Shown: piece by piece, positions 26,163 to 34,368 of the stretch
Position numbering within the stretch: the first letter of the stretch is position 1
Layout: every line of letters starts with the position of its first letter
Notes under the pieces: model-generated
What the model was told of the DNA's origin: nothing
Database searches by the model: none
What the model saw: only the letters and a program-made list of their open reading frames with translations
Assembly (NCBI RefSeq): GCF_014656295.1
Contig: NZ_BNCD01000005.1
Location: 248,001-312,000 of the forward strand
Reading direction: 5' to 3'
Source: Streptomyces sulfonofaciens
GTDB lineage: Bacteria > Actinomycetota > Actinomycetes > Streptomycetales > Streptomycetaceae
DNA length: 64,000 nt
Made by a program: the position numbers and the translations under genes

Positions 26163-27073
26163 GCGCCGTCCTCCAACCGGGCCAGGCCCCCGGCGTCCGG
26201 CCGCCCGGTGAGCCCGCGGCGGCGGCCGGCAGGTCGGGCACCCGGCTCGCCCTGCGCCGCTTCGCCCGCAACCGGCTCGCCGTGGCCGGGCTCGCGGTGG
26301 TCGTGTTCTTCCTGCTGTTCTGCTTCGTCGGCCCGCTGCTGTACTCCACCGACCAGACCCACACCACCCTGACGCAGGTGAACCTGCCGCCCGGCGGCGC
26401 CCATCTGCTCGGCACCGACGCGGTCGGCCACGACGAACTGGGCCGGCTGATGTTCGGGGGGAAGGTGTCGCTGCTCGTGGGGCTCGCGGCCGGCATCCTC
26501 GCGACCGTCATCGGCACCCTGTGGGGCTCGGCGGCCGGCTACGCGGGCGGCTGGGTCGACGCGGCCATGATGCGCGTCGTCGACGCGGGCATCGCGATCC
26601 CCGCGCTGTTCATCCTGCTCGTGGTCTCCGCGATCTCCACGCCCGGCATCGCGGGCCTCATCCTCATCCTCGGCCTGGTGTCCTGGCTGGTGCCGTCCCG
26701 ACTCATCAGGGCCGAGACGCTCACACTGAAGAACCGGGACTACATCCTGACCCTGCGCGCCATCGGCGGCACCCACAGCCGGGCGATCGCACGGCACATC
26801 CTGCCCAACTCGGTCTCCACCATCGTCGTGGCCGCCACCTTCCAGGTCGCCGACGCGATCCTGCTCGTCGCCTACGTCTCCTACCTGGGCCTCGGCGTGC
26901 AGCCGCCGTCCACCGACTGGGGCGGCATGCTCTCCTCCGGCCTCACGGCCGCCTACTCCGGACGCTGGTGGCTGATCGTGCCGCCGGGCCTTGCCATCAT
27001 CCTCGTGGTGTGCGCGTTCAACGCCATCGGCGACGGACTGCGGGACGCCTTCGACGTGAGGGGACGCGGATGA
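26159..27073 (+). CDS. ABC transporter permease, DppC-like
   Basis: The product is 304 residues: a cytoplasmic N-terminus, a first helix at about 40-60, the periplasmic-type segment HLLGTDAVGHDELGRLMFGG typical of DppC/OppC, and further helices with the EAA loop NRDYILTLRAIGGTHSRAIA. It overlaps its neighbours on both sides by ATGA (26159-26162 and 27070-27073), supporting stoichiometric production with the other permease and the ATPase. Confidence 0.94.
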   Translation: MSAVLQPGQAPGVRPPGEPAAAAGRSGTRLALRRFARNRLAVAGLAVVVFFLLFCFVGPLLYSTDQTHTTLTQVNLPPGGAHLLGTDAVGHDELGRLMFGGKVSLLVGLAAGILATVIGTLWGSAAGYAGGWVDAAMMRVVDAGIAIPALFILLVVSAISTPGIAGLILILGLVSWLVPSRLIRAETLTLKNRDYILTLRAIGGTHSRAIARHILPNSVSTIVVAATFQVADAILLVAYVSYLGLGVQPPSTDWGGMLSSGLTAAYSGRWWLIVPPGLAIILVVCAFNAIGDGLRDAFDVRGRG

Positions 27074-28779
27074 CCACCGCAGAGAAGACCACGCAGGCGC
27101 CCACCGGGCCGATCCTCAGGCTCACCGACCTCGGCGTCACCTTCACCACCGAGACCGGTGACGTGCCCGCCGTCCGCGGTGTCCGCCTGGACATCGCGCC
27201 CGGCGAGACCCTGGCCCTCGTCGGCGAGTCAGGCTCCGGCAAGTCCACCGTGGCGCTCGCCGCGATGGGACTGCTGCCCGGCAACGCCCGCGCCACCGGC
27301 TCCGCCGCCGTCGGCGGCCGGGAGCTCATCGGCACGCCCGAGGCCGAGCTGGCCGGGCTGCGCGGCCGGGCGGCGTCGATGGTGTTCCAGGAGCCCGCCA
27401 CCGCACTCGACCCGCTCACCAGGATCGGCGCCCAGATCGCCGAGGTGATCCGCAACCACCGCACGCTGCCGGCCCGCGAGGCCGCGCGGGAGGCCGTCGA
27501 ACTGCTGCGCCGCGTCGGCATCCCCGACCCCGAGCAGCGCGCCACCGCCTTCCCGTTCCAGCTCTCCGGCGGCCAGCGGCAGCGCGTGGTCATCGCCATG
27601 GCGATCGCGAACAGCCCGAGCCTGCTGATCGCCGACGAGCCGACCACCGCCCTCGACGTCACCGTGCAGGCCGAGATCCTGGACCTGCTGCGCTCGCTCG
27701 CCGCCGACGCGGGCACCGGCGTCCTGCTCGTCACGCACAACATGGGTGTCGTCGCGGACTTCGCCGACCGGGTCGCCGTCATGCTCGAAGGCGAGATCGT
27801 CGAGACCGGAACCGTGGAGGAGGTCCTGCTGCGGCCCCGGCACGCCTACACCAAGCGGCTGCTCGGCGCGGTGCCCCGGCTCGCCGTGGCCGAGCCGGGT
27901 GCCGCGCCGGCCGGCGCCGGGGAGACGCCCCCGGCCGGGGACGAGGTGGTGGGCCTGCGCGAGGTGTCGGTGCGGTTCGGGCGGGGGCCGCGTGCCGTGC
28001 AGGCGCTCAGCGACGTCACGCTCACCGTGCACGCAGGTGAGACCGTCGGACTGGTCGGCGAGTCCGGCTCGGGCAAGTCGACCGCGGCCAGGGTCGCGCT
28101 CGGCCTCGTCCAGCCGTCCGCGGGTTCCGTCTCCCTCTTCGGCACCGACCTGCGCAGGAGCCGCGGCCGGGCCCGTCGCGCCCTGCTGGCCGGCGTCGGG
28201 GTCGTCCTCCAGGACCCGGTGGCCTCCCTGGACGCCCGGATGAGCGTCGCCGAGTGCGTCGCGGAACCGCTGTACGTGCACCGCGGCAGGATGACGTCGG
28301 CCGAGCGCCGGGCCAGGGTCGAGGACGTACTCGAACGCGTCCGCCTGCCGCGCGCCCTGGCGAACCGCGCACCGCGCGAGCTGTCCGGCGGACAGCGCCA
28401 GCGGGTGAGCCTGGCCCGTGCCCTGGTCCTCGAACCGCGCCTGCTGGTCGCCGACGAGCCGACCAGCGCGCTCGACGTCAGCGTGCAGGCCGCCGTGCTG
28501 GAGGTGGTGAGCGAACTCCAGGACGAGTTCGGCTTCGCCTGCCTCTTCGTCTCGCACGACCTCGCGGTCGTCCAGCACTTCGCGCAGCGCGTCGTCGTGA
28601 TGCGCGCGGGACGCGTCGAGGAGCGGGGCAGCACCGCGACCACCCTGCTGCACCCCGGCACGGACTACACGCGCCGGCTCGTCGCCGCCGTGCCCGTGCC
28701 CGACCCGGTGCTCCAGCGCCGCCGCCGCGCGGCGCGGCAGGAGGCGCCGGCCGCCGGCCGGACGGCGGCCGGGGAGTGA
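27070..28779 (+). CDS. Fused double ABC ATPase (DppD-DppF type)
   Basis: The product is 569 residues with two complete ATPase domains. The first has Walker A GESGSGKST near residue 56, signature LSGGQRQRV and Walker B LLIADEPTTALD. The second has GESGSGKST near 332, LSGGQRQRV and LLVADEPTSALD. In many bacteria DppD and DppF are separate; this fused form is common in actinomycetes. Each half has the C-terminal oligopeptide-transporter tail (RHAYTKRLL and DYTRRLV). It powers the importer encoded upstream and overlaps the kinase start by GTGA. Confidence 0.94.
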   Translation: MTTAEKTTQAPTGPILRLTDLGVTFTTETGDVPAVRGVRLDIAPGETLALVGESGSGKSTVALAAMGLLPGNARATGSAAVGGRELIGTPEAELAGLRGRAASMVFQEPATALDPLTRIGAQIAEVIRNHRTLPAREAAREAVELLRRVGIPDPEQRATAFPFQLSGGQRQRVVIAMAIANSPSLLIADEPTTALDVTVQAEILDLLRSLAADAGTGVLLVTHNMGVVADFADRVAVMLEGEIVETGTVEEVLLRPRHAYTKRLLGAVPRLAVAEPGAAPAGAGETPPAGDEVVGLREVSVRFGRGPRAVQALSDVTLTVHAGETVGLVGESGSGKSTAARVALGLVQPSAGSVSLFGTDLRRSRGRARRALLAGVGVVLQDPVASLDARMSVAECVAEPLYVHRGRMTSAERRARVEDVLERVRLPRALANRAPRELSGGQRQRVSLARALVLEPRLLVADEPTSALDVSVQAAVLEVVSELQDEFGFACLFVSHDLAVVQHFAQRVVVMRAGRVEERGSTATTLLHPGTDYTRRLVAAVPVPDPVLQRRRRAARQEAPAAGRTAAGE

Positions 28780-29735
28780 GCGGCGGACCCCCGCCGTGCC
28801 CCTCGACACCCGAGGTGTTCGCCGGCATCGACATCGGCGGCACCACCACCCAGGTGGTGCTCTGCACCGCCGACCTCACCGTGGTCGGCGGCAGTGAGGT
28901 GCCCACCCCCGCGGCACGGGGCGGCGGGGCCATGGTCGGCACCGCGCTCGACGTGCTGCGCCGGCTGCTGGACGAGGCCGGGTTCCGGCTCGCCGGGGTG
29001 GGCGTCGGCGCGGCGGGCGTCGTCGACGCACGGGCCGGCCGGGTGCTGGTGGCCAGCGACTCCTTCCACGACTGGGCCGGCTTCCCGGTGACCGCGACCG
29101 TGGAAGGGGCGCTCGGCGTGCCGGCGTTCCTCGACAACGACGTCAACGCCTTCCTGCGCGGCGAGGCGACCAAGGGCGCCGTCGCGGGCGTCAGCCACGT
29201 ACTCGGGATGACGCTGGGCACCGGGGTCGGCGGTGCGCTGTGGGTGGACGGGACGCTGCTCGAAGGACCGCACGGCGCCGCGGGCGAGATCGGCCACATC
29301 CCCGGCTTCGGCGACCTGCCCTGCACCTGCGGCGGGCGCGGACACCTGGAGACACTGGCGTCCGGCAGGTCGATCGGCGCCAGGTACGCCGAGCGGACCG
29401 GACGGCACCGCACCGCCCGGGAGGTCGCCGAGGCCGCGGTGCGGGACGACGCGGACGCCGTCGCCGTGTTCGAGGCCGCGGGCACGGCCGTCGCCCGTGC
29501 GCTCCTGGTCACCGCGGGCCTGATGGACGTCACCACCGCGGTGATCGGCGGTGGCGTCAGCCGCGCCTGGCCGCTCCTCGCCCCCCTGATCAGGGCTGCG
29601 CTCGCCGCGGAGCCCCCGGTCAGCGGCCACCCCATCCGGCTCGTCAGGGCCCGCCTGGGCAGCCGGGCGGTCGCCGTCGGCGCGGCGTCACGGGCCCGCG
29701 GGGAACTGGGCGCGGCGGTGCCGGGGCGGGCCTGA
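28776..29735 (+). CDS. ROK-family sugar kinase
   Basis: The product is 319 residues. The ATP-binding GIDIGGTTTQVV is near the N-terminus, the catalytic Asp lies in FLDNDVNA, GTGVGG follows, and a zinc-type motif CTCGGRGHLETLASG is present. The family includes glucokinase and GlcNAc/ManNAc kinases. The GTG start at 28776 overlaps the ATPase stop, making it the fifth gene of the importer operon. This coupling suggests that the imported compound contains or yields a sugar, perhaps an amino sugar, that is phosphorylated on entry. The exact sugar cannot be read from sequence. Confidence 0.9.
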   Translation: MSGGPPPCPSTPEVFAGIDIGGTTTQVVLCTADLTVVGGSEVPTPAARGGGAMVGTALDVLRRLLDEAGFRLAGVGVGAAGVVDARAGRVLVASDSFHDWAGFPVTATVEGALGVPAFLDNDVNAFLRGEATKGAVAGVSHVLGMTLGTGVGGALWVDGTLLEGPHGAAGEIGHIPGFGDLPCTCGGRGHLETLASGRSIGARYAERTGRHRTAREVAEAAVRDDADAVAVFEAAGTAVARALLVTAGLMDVTTAVIGGGVSRAWPLLAPLIRAALAAEPPVSGHPIRLVRARLGSRAVAVGAASRARGELGAAVPGRA

Positions 29736-30066
29736 GGGACGCTTCCGACGCGATCCCGACGGCGCGCCCCGGCGGACTCTCCCCGGCAGCGGCGGGGCCG
29801 CCCGACGACGGAACCCCCGGCGCGCTCCCGGATCGCGCGTGAGAGGGCGGCCCGCCTCTTCGCCCCGCCCGGTCCGGGTGCGCACGCCCCGGCCGGGCGG
29901 CGCGGGAGACCGCCCGGGCCGCCGCCGTCACCGCCCGCGACAACGGCGCCGGCCCCGGAGGCCCCCCGCCCCCCCCGTCAACCGCCGCGGCCGGCGCACC
30001 CCCCGCACGGACGTCCGGGCCGCAGGGGAACAGTGACGAGCCCGCCCGCGGGGTAATTCCAGGGTT
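29736..30066. other. GC-rich spacer after the kinase operon
   Basis: These 331 bp contain GC-rich short inverted segments that could terminate the operon, but no single dominant hairpin and no coding frame. The last 20 bp become less GC-rich and may hold the promoter of the I36 gene. Confidence 0.4.
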
Positions 30067-30498
30067 ATGCCACCTTTGCGGGACAAACCCCGCGGGCGGG
30101 TGGTGCGGACACCAGCGCGAGAAGGGGAGAAGCACATCAAAAGGAATCTGATTGCCGGGCTCGTCGCCGGGCTGTGCGTGGCCGCGGCCTCGGTGGTCGT
30201 CGGGGGGACGCAGGCGAGCGCCCATCCCGAGGACTGCCCCGACGGGTACGTGTGCGTCTGGGGCGACAGCAACTACGAGGGCCGTTTCCTCTTCGTCCCG
30301 GGAACCGACCGCGCCAACGTGGGCAGTGCGATGAACGACCTGACCACCTCCATCTGGAACCGCACCGGCTCCCGGGTCTGCTTCTACGACGACGCGAACT
30401 ACGGCGGGTCCATCCTGGCGATCGTGAACGCGGGCGCGTGGCGGGGCAACGTCGGGCCCACGGCCAACGACAGGATCTCCTCGTGGCGGGCCTGCTAG
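30067..30498 (+). CDS. Secreted I36 peptidase-inhibitor-like (beta/gamma-crystallin) protein
   Basis: From the ATG at 30067 the product is 143 residues. A signal peptide core (IAGLVAGLCVAAASVVVGG, cleavage near ASA) is followed by a small Cys- and Trp-containing domain: CPDGYVCVWGDSNYEGR, then VCFYDDANYGGS, and C-terminal SSWRAC. This matches the peptidase inhibitor I36 / Streptomyces metalloproteinase inhibitor-like family. The only good ribosome binding site (GGGGAG at 30124-30129) is followed 6 nt later by ATC-AAA-AGG, exactly where relatives begin MKR. Either translation uses the upstream ATG, which has a weak site and adds 23 charged residues, or it uses a non-standard ATC start. A terminator hairpin follows. 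Confidence 0.75.
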   Translation: MPPLRDKPRGRVVRTPAREGEKHIKRNLIAGLVAGLCVAAASVVVGGTQASAHPEDCPDGYVCVWGDSNYEGRFLFVPGTDRANVGSAMNDLTTSIWNRTGSRVCFYDDANYGGSILAIVNAGAWRGNVGPTANDRISSWRAC

Positions 30499-30565
30499 CG
30501 CTCAGGGGGAGCGCGGTGCCGTGATCCGCCGGCCGGGGCGCCGGCGGACGGGAGGCGGTGCAGAG

Positions 30566-30594
30566 CCGTGGCACCCGCCCGGCGGGTGCCACGG
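30566..30594 (+). terminator. Hairpin terminator after the I36 gene
   Basis: A near-continuous 29-nt palindrome (arms 30566-30579 and 30581-30594) lies 68 bp after the stop. With a realistic loop this leaves a stem of about 12-13 bp. Confidence 0.7.
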
Positions 30595-30786
30595 TTCGCG
30601 TCTGCCCTCCGGCCCTCCGGCGCGGCGGCCCGCGGGCACGCCCCGCGCACCGGCGGGCACCCCCGGTCCCCACGTGCACCGCTTCCGATGCAAGCCGCCG
30701 CACTCACCGGGCCCCACCCAGGTGCCCCGGAGGGCGGCACACCCCGGTGGCCTGCTCGCCGCGGCCTGCCGCGCGGCCCGGCGGCC

Positions 30787-30840
30787 GGCGTCCCCACCGG
30801 GCGGGCGGCGAAGCTTCGCCACCCGCCCGGTAGGGACGCC
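30787..30840. repeat. 54-bp near-perfect palindrome upstream of the aldo/keto reductase
   Basis: Two 27-bp arms meet at a central AAGCTT with only two mismatches. It sits 82 bp upstream of the reductase start. Possibilities are a terminator or insulator for read-through, an attenuator, or a small mobile-type palindromic element. A 10-bp direct repeat GGGTACTGAA follows at 30847 and 30862. Confidence 0.8.
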
Positions 30841-30922
30841 CCGCACGGGTACTGAACAGGTGGGTACTGAAGTGGCGGAGGCGAACCGTGTCGGGCCCCG
30901 GGGCCCGAGGCAAGGAGAGACC

Positions 30923-31975
30923 ATGGAATACCGTCAACTGGGCCGCTCCGGACTGCGGGTGTCCGCCCTGACCCTGGGCACCATGACCTTCGGCGGGCAG
31001 GGCATGTTCGGCGCGCTGGGCAGCCTCGGCGTCCGGGAGGCCGACCGGCAGATCGGCATGGCGCTGGAGGCCGGGGTCAACCTCATCGACACCGCCGACA
31101 TGTACTCGGGCGGTGTGTCCGAGGAGATCGTCGGCGAGGTCGTCGAGAAGCGCCGGGACGGCGTGCTGCTCTCCACCAAGGCCCGCATGGTGCTCGGCGA
31201 GGGCCCGAACGACGGCGGGGCCTCGCGGTTCCACCTGGTGCGCCAGCTCGAGGCCAGTCTGCGCCGGTTGCGCACGGACCACGTGGACATCTACCACATC
31301 CACGAGTGGGACGGGCAGACGCCGCTGGAGGAGACCATGGAGGCGCTGGACACCATGGTCCGCTCCGGCAAGGTGCGCTACCTCGGTGTCTCGAACTACA
31401 CCGGCTGGCAGCTCATGAAGGCCCTGGCGGTCTCCGACGCGCACGGGTACCAGCGGTTCGTCTGCAACCAGATCTACTACTCGCTCGAATCGCGCGACTC
31501 CGAGTACGAGCTGCTGCCGCTCTCCGTCGACCAGGGCCTCGGCGTGCTGGTGTGGAGCCCGCTGGCCGGTGGGCTGCTCTCCGGCAAGTACCGCCGCGGC
31601 AGGGACGCCCCCGAGGGCACCCGCCAGGTGGACGAGCGGTGGAACGAGCCGCCGGTCCGGGACAGGGAGAAGCTCTACGACACCGTCGAGGTGCAGGTGC
31701 AGATCGCCGACGCGCACGGCGTCTCGCCGGCGCAGGTGGCCCTCGCCTGGCTGCTCACCAAGCCCGCGGTCTCCTCGCTGGTGATCGGCGCCCGCAAGGA
31801 CGAGCAGCTCGGCGACAACCTGGCCGCCGCGAACCTGACCCTGGCCCCCGACGAGAGGGCCGCCCTCGACCGGGTCAGCGCGCCCGCCATGATCTATCCG
31901 CACTGGCACCAGGCGAACCTGGCCAAGGACCGCTTCAGCCCCGCCGACCGGGTGCTGCACGGCGAGGCGCCCTGA
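30923..31975 (+). CDS. Aldo/keto reductase
   Basis: The product is 350 residues with a TIM-barrel AKR layout: N-terminal YRQLGRSGLRVSALTLGTMT, the catalytic Asp and Tyr in NLIDTADMYSGG, a Lys in STKARM, His in YHIHEWD, and C-terminal SSLVIGARKDEQL (NADPH phosphate-binding region). It resembles the AKR11/12-like oxidoreductases that use NADPH to reduce carbonyls; the substrate is not evident. AAGGAGAG precedes the ATG at good spacing. It stands alone, with a 424-bp upstream region containing hairpins and a direct repeat. Confidence 0.92.
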   Translation: MEYRQLGRSGLRVSALTLGTMTFGGQGMFGALGSLGVREADRQIGMALEAGVNLIDTADMYSGGVSEEIVGEVVEKRRDGVLLSTKARMVLGEGPNDGGASRFHLVRQLEASLRRLRTDHVDIYHIHEWDGQTPLEETMEALDTMVRSGKVRYLGVSNYTGWQLMKALAVSDAHGYQRFVCNQIYYSLESRDSEYELLPLSVDQGLGVLVWSPLAGGLLSGKYRRGRDAPEGTRQVDERWNEPPVRDREKLYDTVEVQVQIADAHGVSPAQVALAWLLTKPAVSSLVIGARKDEQLGDNLAAANLTLAPDERAALDRVSAPAMIYPHWHQANLAKDRFSPADRVLHGEAP

Positions 31976-31990
31976 ACCCACGGCCGCGGT

Positions 31991-32018
31991 CGGGCCCGGA
32001 CGCCGCGGGTCCGGCCCG
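31991..32018 (+). terminator. Probable terminator after the aldo/keto reductase
   Basis: CGGGCCCGGA at 31991-32000 pairs with TCCGGCCCG at 32010-32018 with one bulged base, starting 16 bp after the stop. Further GC-rich short repeats follow. Confidence 0.5.
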
Positions 32019-32149
32019 GGTGGCACCGCCCGCTCGGACGCCACTGCCCGCCCGTGTGCCACCGCCCGCGTCCCACCGCCGGGTCGGGCGGTGGCGCCCA
32101 CTCGGGTGACCGAGGAGGAAAAGCCTGATTCATCCGTGATAATCGGATA

Positions 32150-32177
32150 GCGCCCTTACGGGCGTAAAATACAGGCA
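32150..32177 (+). promoter_or_regulatory. Promoter-like region with inverted repeat before the phosphatase
   Basis: GCGCCCTTACGGGCG (32151-32165) is a small inverted repeat overlapping TAAAAT (32165-32170), a -10-like hexamer ending 7 nt before the ATG. This is consistent with a leaderless or very short leader. Confidence 0.4.
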
Positions 32178-34322
32178 ATGGCGGAATCCACTCCGACCGG
32201 CGTCGAAGCGCTGGACCACCTTCTGTACACCGTGCTGCGCGAGACCGGCGCCTACGGGGGCGGCATCTTCGTGCTGCCGCCGGACGAACAGGTGCTGTGC
32301 CTCGCGGTGAAGGCCGGCATACCCGACGCCTTCGCGGGGCCCTGGAAGCGGGTGTGGCTGGGTGCGCACACCCCGACGGCCGACGCCGCCAGGGAGCGGC
32401 GGCTGATCTGGCTCCCGGTCGGCGACACGGTCGGCCGCTATCCGCAGACCGCGGTGGTGCTGCCCTACCGCTTCTCCGCGGTCAGCGCTCCCCTGGTCGG
32501 CGAGGACGCCGTGTGGGGCTCGCTCTCCCTGCTCTTCCCGGCCTCGCACCCGCCGCGGCTGTCACCGCGGGAGCGGGCCGCCATCGACAGTTGCTGCCAG
32601 GAACTGGGCCTGCTGCTGGCCGACGCCGCGAAGCGGGGCAGGCCCGTGCTGCCCGGCCCCGAACCGCACACGATGCGGCGGCCCCCGCCGATCGTCCCGG
32701 CCGCCGACGAGGCGGTCGCCGCCGTCGACTTCGCCCAGCGGCTGCCCGAGGGCGGCATGGCGCTGGACCTGGAGGGCCGCATCGTCTTCGCCACCGCCTC
32801 GGCGGCCGAACTGGTCGGCGTCCCGACCGGGCGCCTGCGCGGCCAACGGCCCTGGCAGGCACTGCCCTGGCTGGCCGACCCGGTCTTCGAGGACCGCTAT
32901 CGGGGCGCGCTCTTCAGCCGGGAGCCCGCGGCCTTCACCGCGCTGCGGCCACCGGGCACCTGGCTCTCGTTCACGCTCTACCCGGGCGACTCCGGCGTCA
33001 GCGTGCGCATCGCCCCGGCCAGGCCGCGGCCCGGGCCGCCGCCCAGGGGTGCCGGACGGCCCGCGGGCGGGACCGCGGCCGACGGCGACCACGTCCTGGG
33101 CAGCGACAACGCGCCCACCCCCGTCGGCACGATGTACCAGCTCATGAACCTCGCCGCGATGCTCACCCAGGCCGTGGAGGTGCAGGACATCGCGGAGCTG
33201 GCCGCCCACCCGATCATGGCCGCCTTCGAGGCCCAGGGGCTCGCCCTGCTCGTGCTCCAGGACGGCCGGCTGAAGAACATCGGCTACCGCGGCTACACCG
33301 AGCGGGCCATGCGGCAACTGGACGGCGCGCAGATGCGCTGGACGCCCACGCCGGCGTCCCTGGCCCTGAGCCGCGGGCAGGCGGCCTTCTACTCCACACC
33401 GCAGGAGATGGACGACGCGTACACCGGCATGTCCACCCTCACCGGCAAGGCGTCCTGGGCCTATCTGCCCCTGATCGCGGCCGGCCGCCCGGTCGGCTGC
33501 TGCGTGGTCTCCTACGAGCGGCCCCGCACGTTCACGCCGGGACAGCGCGCGTTCCTGACGTCGCTGGCCGGGCTGCTGGCCCAGGCCCTCGAACGCGCCC
33601 TCATGCACGACTCCCGGTACCGCTTCGCCCGGCGTCTGCAAGCCGGACTGCTGCCGAGCGCCCTGCCGCGGATCAGCGGCCTCACTGTGGCGGCCCGCTA
33701 CCAGGCATCGGCCCACGGCATGGAGATCGGCGGCGACTTCTACGACCTCATTCCGCTCGACGGCAGGGGCGCGGCCGCCGCCATCGGCGACGTGCAGGGC
33801 CACAACCCCACCGCGGCCGCGCTGATGGGCCAGGTGCGCACCGCCGTGCACGCCACCTCCGGCGTGCCGCCGGCGGAGGTGCTGGCGCGCACCAACCGGT
33901 TGCTGACCGACCTCGACGCGGGGCTGTTCACGAGCTGCCTCTACGCGGACCTCGACCTCTCGGCCCGCCGCGCCAGGCTGTCCAGCGCGGGCCACCCGCC
34001 CCCGCTGCTCCGCCACCCGGACGGTCGGGTGTCGGTCGTTGACGTGCCGCCGGGACCTCTGCTCGGCATCGTCCGCGCCGCGGAGTACCCGACCATCGAG
34101 ATACCGCTGCCGCCCGGCGCGGAGCTCCTGATGTACACCGACGGCCTGGTCGAGGCACCGGGGGACGATCCCGACCTGTCGACGCAGGAGCTGATCGGCC
34201 GCTTCGCGCACACGCACCACGGGGAGTCGGTGGAGGACCGCGCCGACCTGCTGCTGACGCACGCCCCGCAGGGCGACACCCGCAACGACGACATCGCCCT
34301 GCTGATCATCGGCATGACGTGA
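32178..34322 (+). CDS. SpoIIE-family serine phosphatase with GAF/PAS sensors
   Basis: The product is 714 residues. An N-terminal GAF-like region (about 1-150) is followed by a PAS-like region (about 185-285, FAQRLPEGGMALDLEGRIVF), a GAF domain (about 315-460) and a C-terminal PP2C/SpoIIE phosphatase (about 480-714). Metal-binding signatures are intact: EIGGDFYDL, IGDVQGHN, MYTDGLVE and NDDIALL. No HATPase domain is present, unlike the other two paralogs in this window. Such proteins dephosphorylate anti-sigma-factor antagonists in partner-switching stress pathways. The ATG lacks a clear Shine-Dalgarno, and TAAAAT ends 7 nt upstream, so the transcript may be leaderless. It converges on the GH2 gene. 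Confidence 0.88.
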   Translation: MAESTPTGVEALDHLLYTVLRETGAYGGGIFVLPPDEQVLCLAVKAGIPDAFAGPWKRVWLGAHTPTADAARERRLIWLPVGDTVGRYPQTAVVLPYRFSAVSAPLVGEDAVWGSLSLLFPASHPPRLSPRERAAIDSCCQELGLLLADAAKRGRPVLPGPEPHTMRRPPPIVPAADEAVAAVDFAQRLPEGGMALDLEGRIVFATASAAELVGVPTGRLRGQRPWQALPWLADPVFEDRYRGALFSREPAAFTALRPPGTWLSFTLYPGDSGVSVRIAPARPRPGPPPRGAGRPAGGTAADGDHVLGSDNAPTPVGTMYQLMNLAAMLTQAVEVQDIAELAAHPIMAAFEAQGLALLVLQDGRLKNIGYRGYTERAMRQLDGAQMRWTPTPASLALSRGQAAFYSTPQEMDDAYTGMSTLTGKASWAYLPLIAAGRPVGCCVVSYERPRTFTPGQRAFLTSLAGLLAQALERALMHDSRYRFARRLQAGLLPSALPRISGLTVAARYQASAHGMEIGGDFYDLIPLDGRGAAAAIGDVQGHNPTAAALMGQVRTAVHATSGVPPAEVLARTNRLLTDLDAGLFTSCLYADLDLSARRARLSSAGHPPPLLRHPDGRVSVVDVPPGPLLGIVRAAEYPTIEIPLPPGAELLMYTDGLVEAPGDDPDLSTQELIGRFAHTHHGESVEDRADLLLTHAPQGDTRNDDIALLIIGMT

Positions 34323-34324
34323 GG

Positions 34325-34354
34325 ACCGCCCGGGCGCGGGATCGCCCGGGCGGT
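34325..34354. terminator. Bidirectional hairpin terminator
   Basis: A perfect 12-bp stem (34325-34336 with 34343-34354, 6-nt loop) lies in the 46-bp gap between convergent stops of the phosphatase and the GH2 gene. Confidence 0.8.
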
Positions 34355-34368
34355 GCGCACATCCGCCG

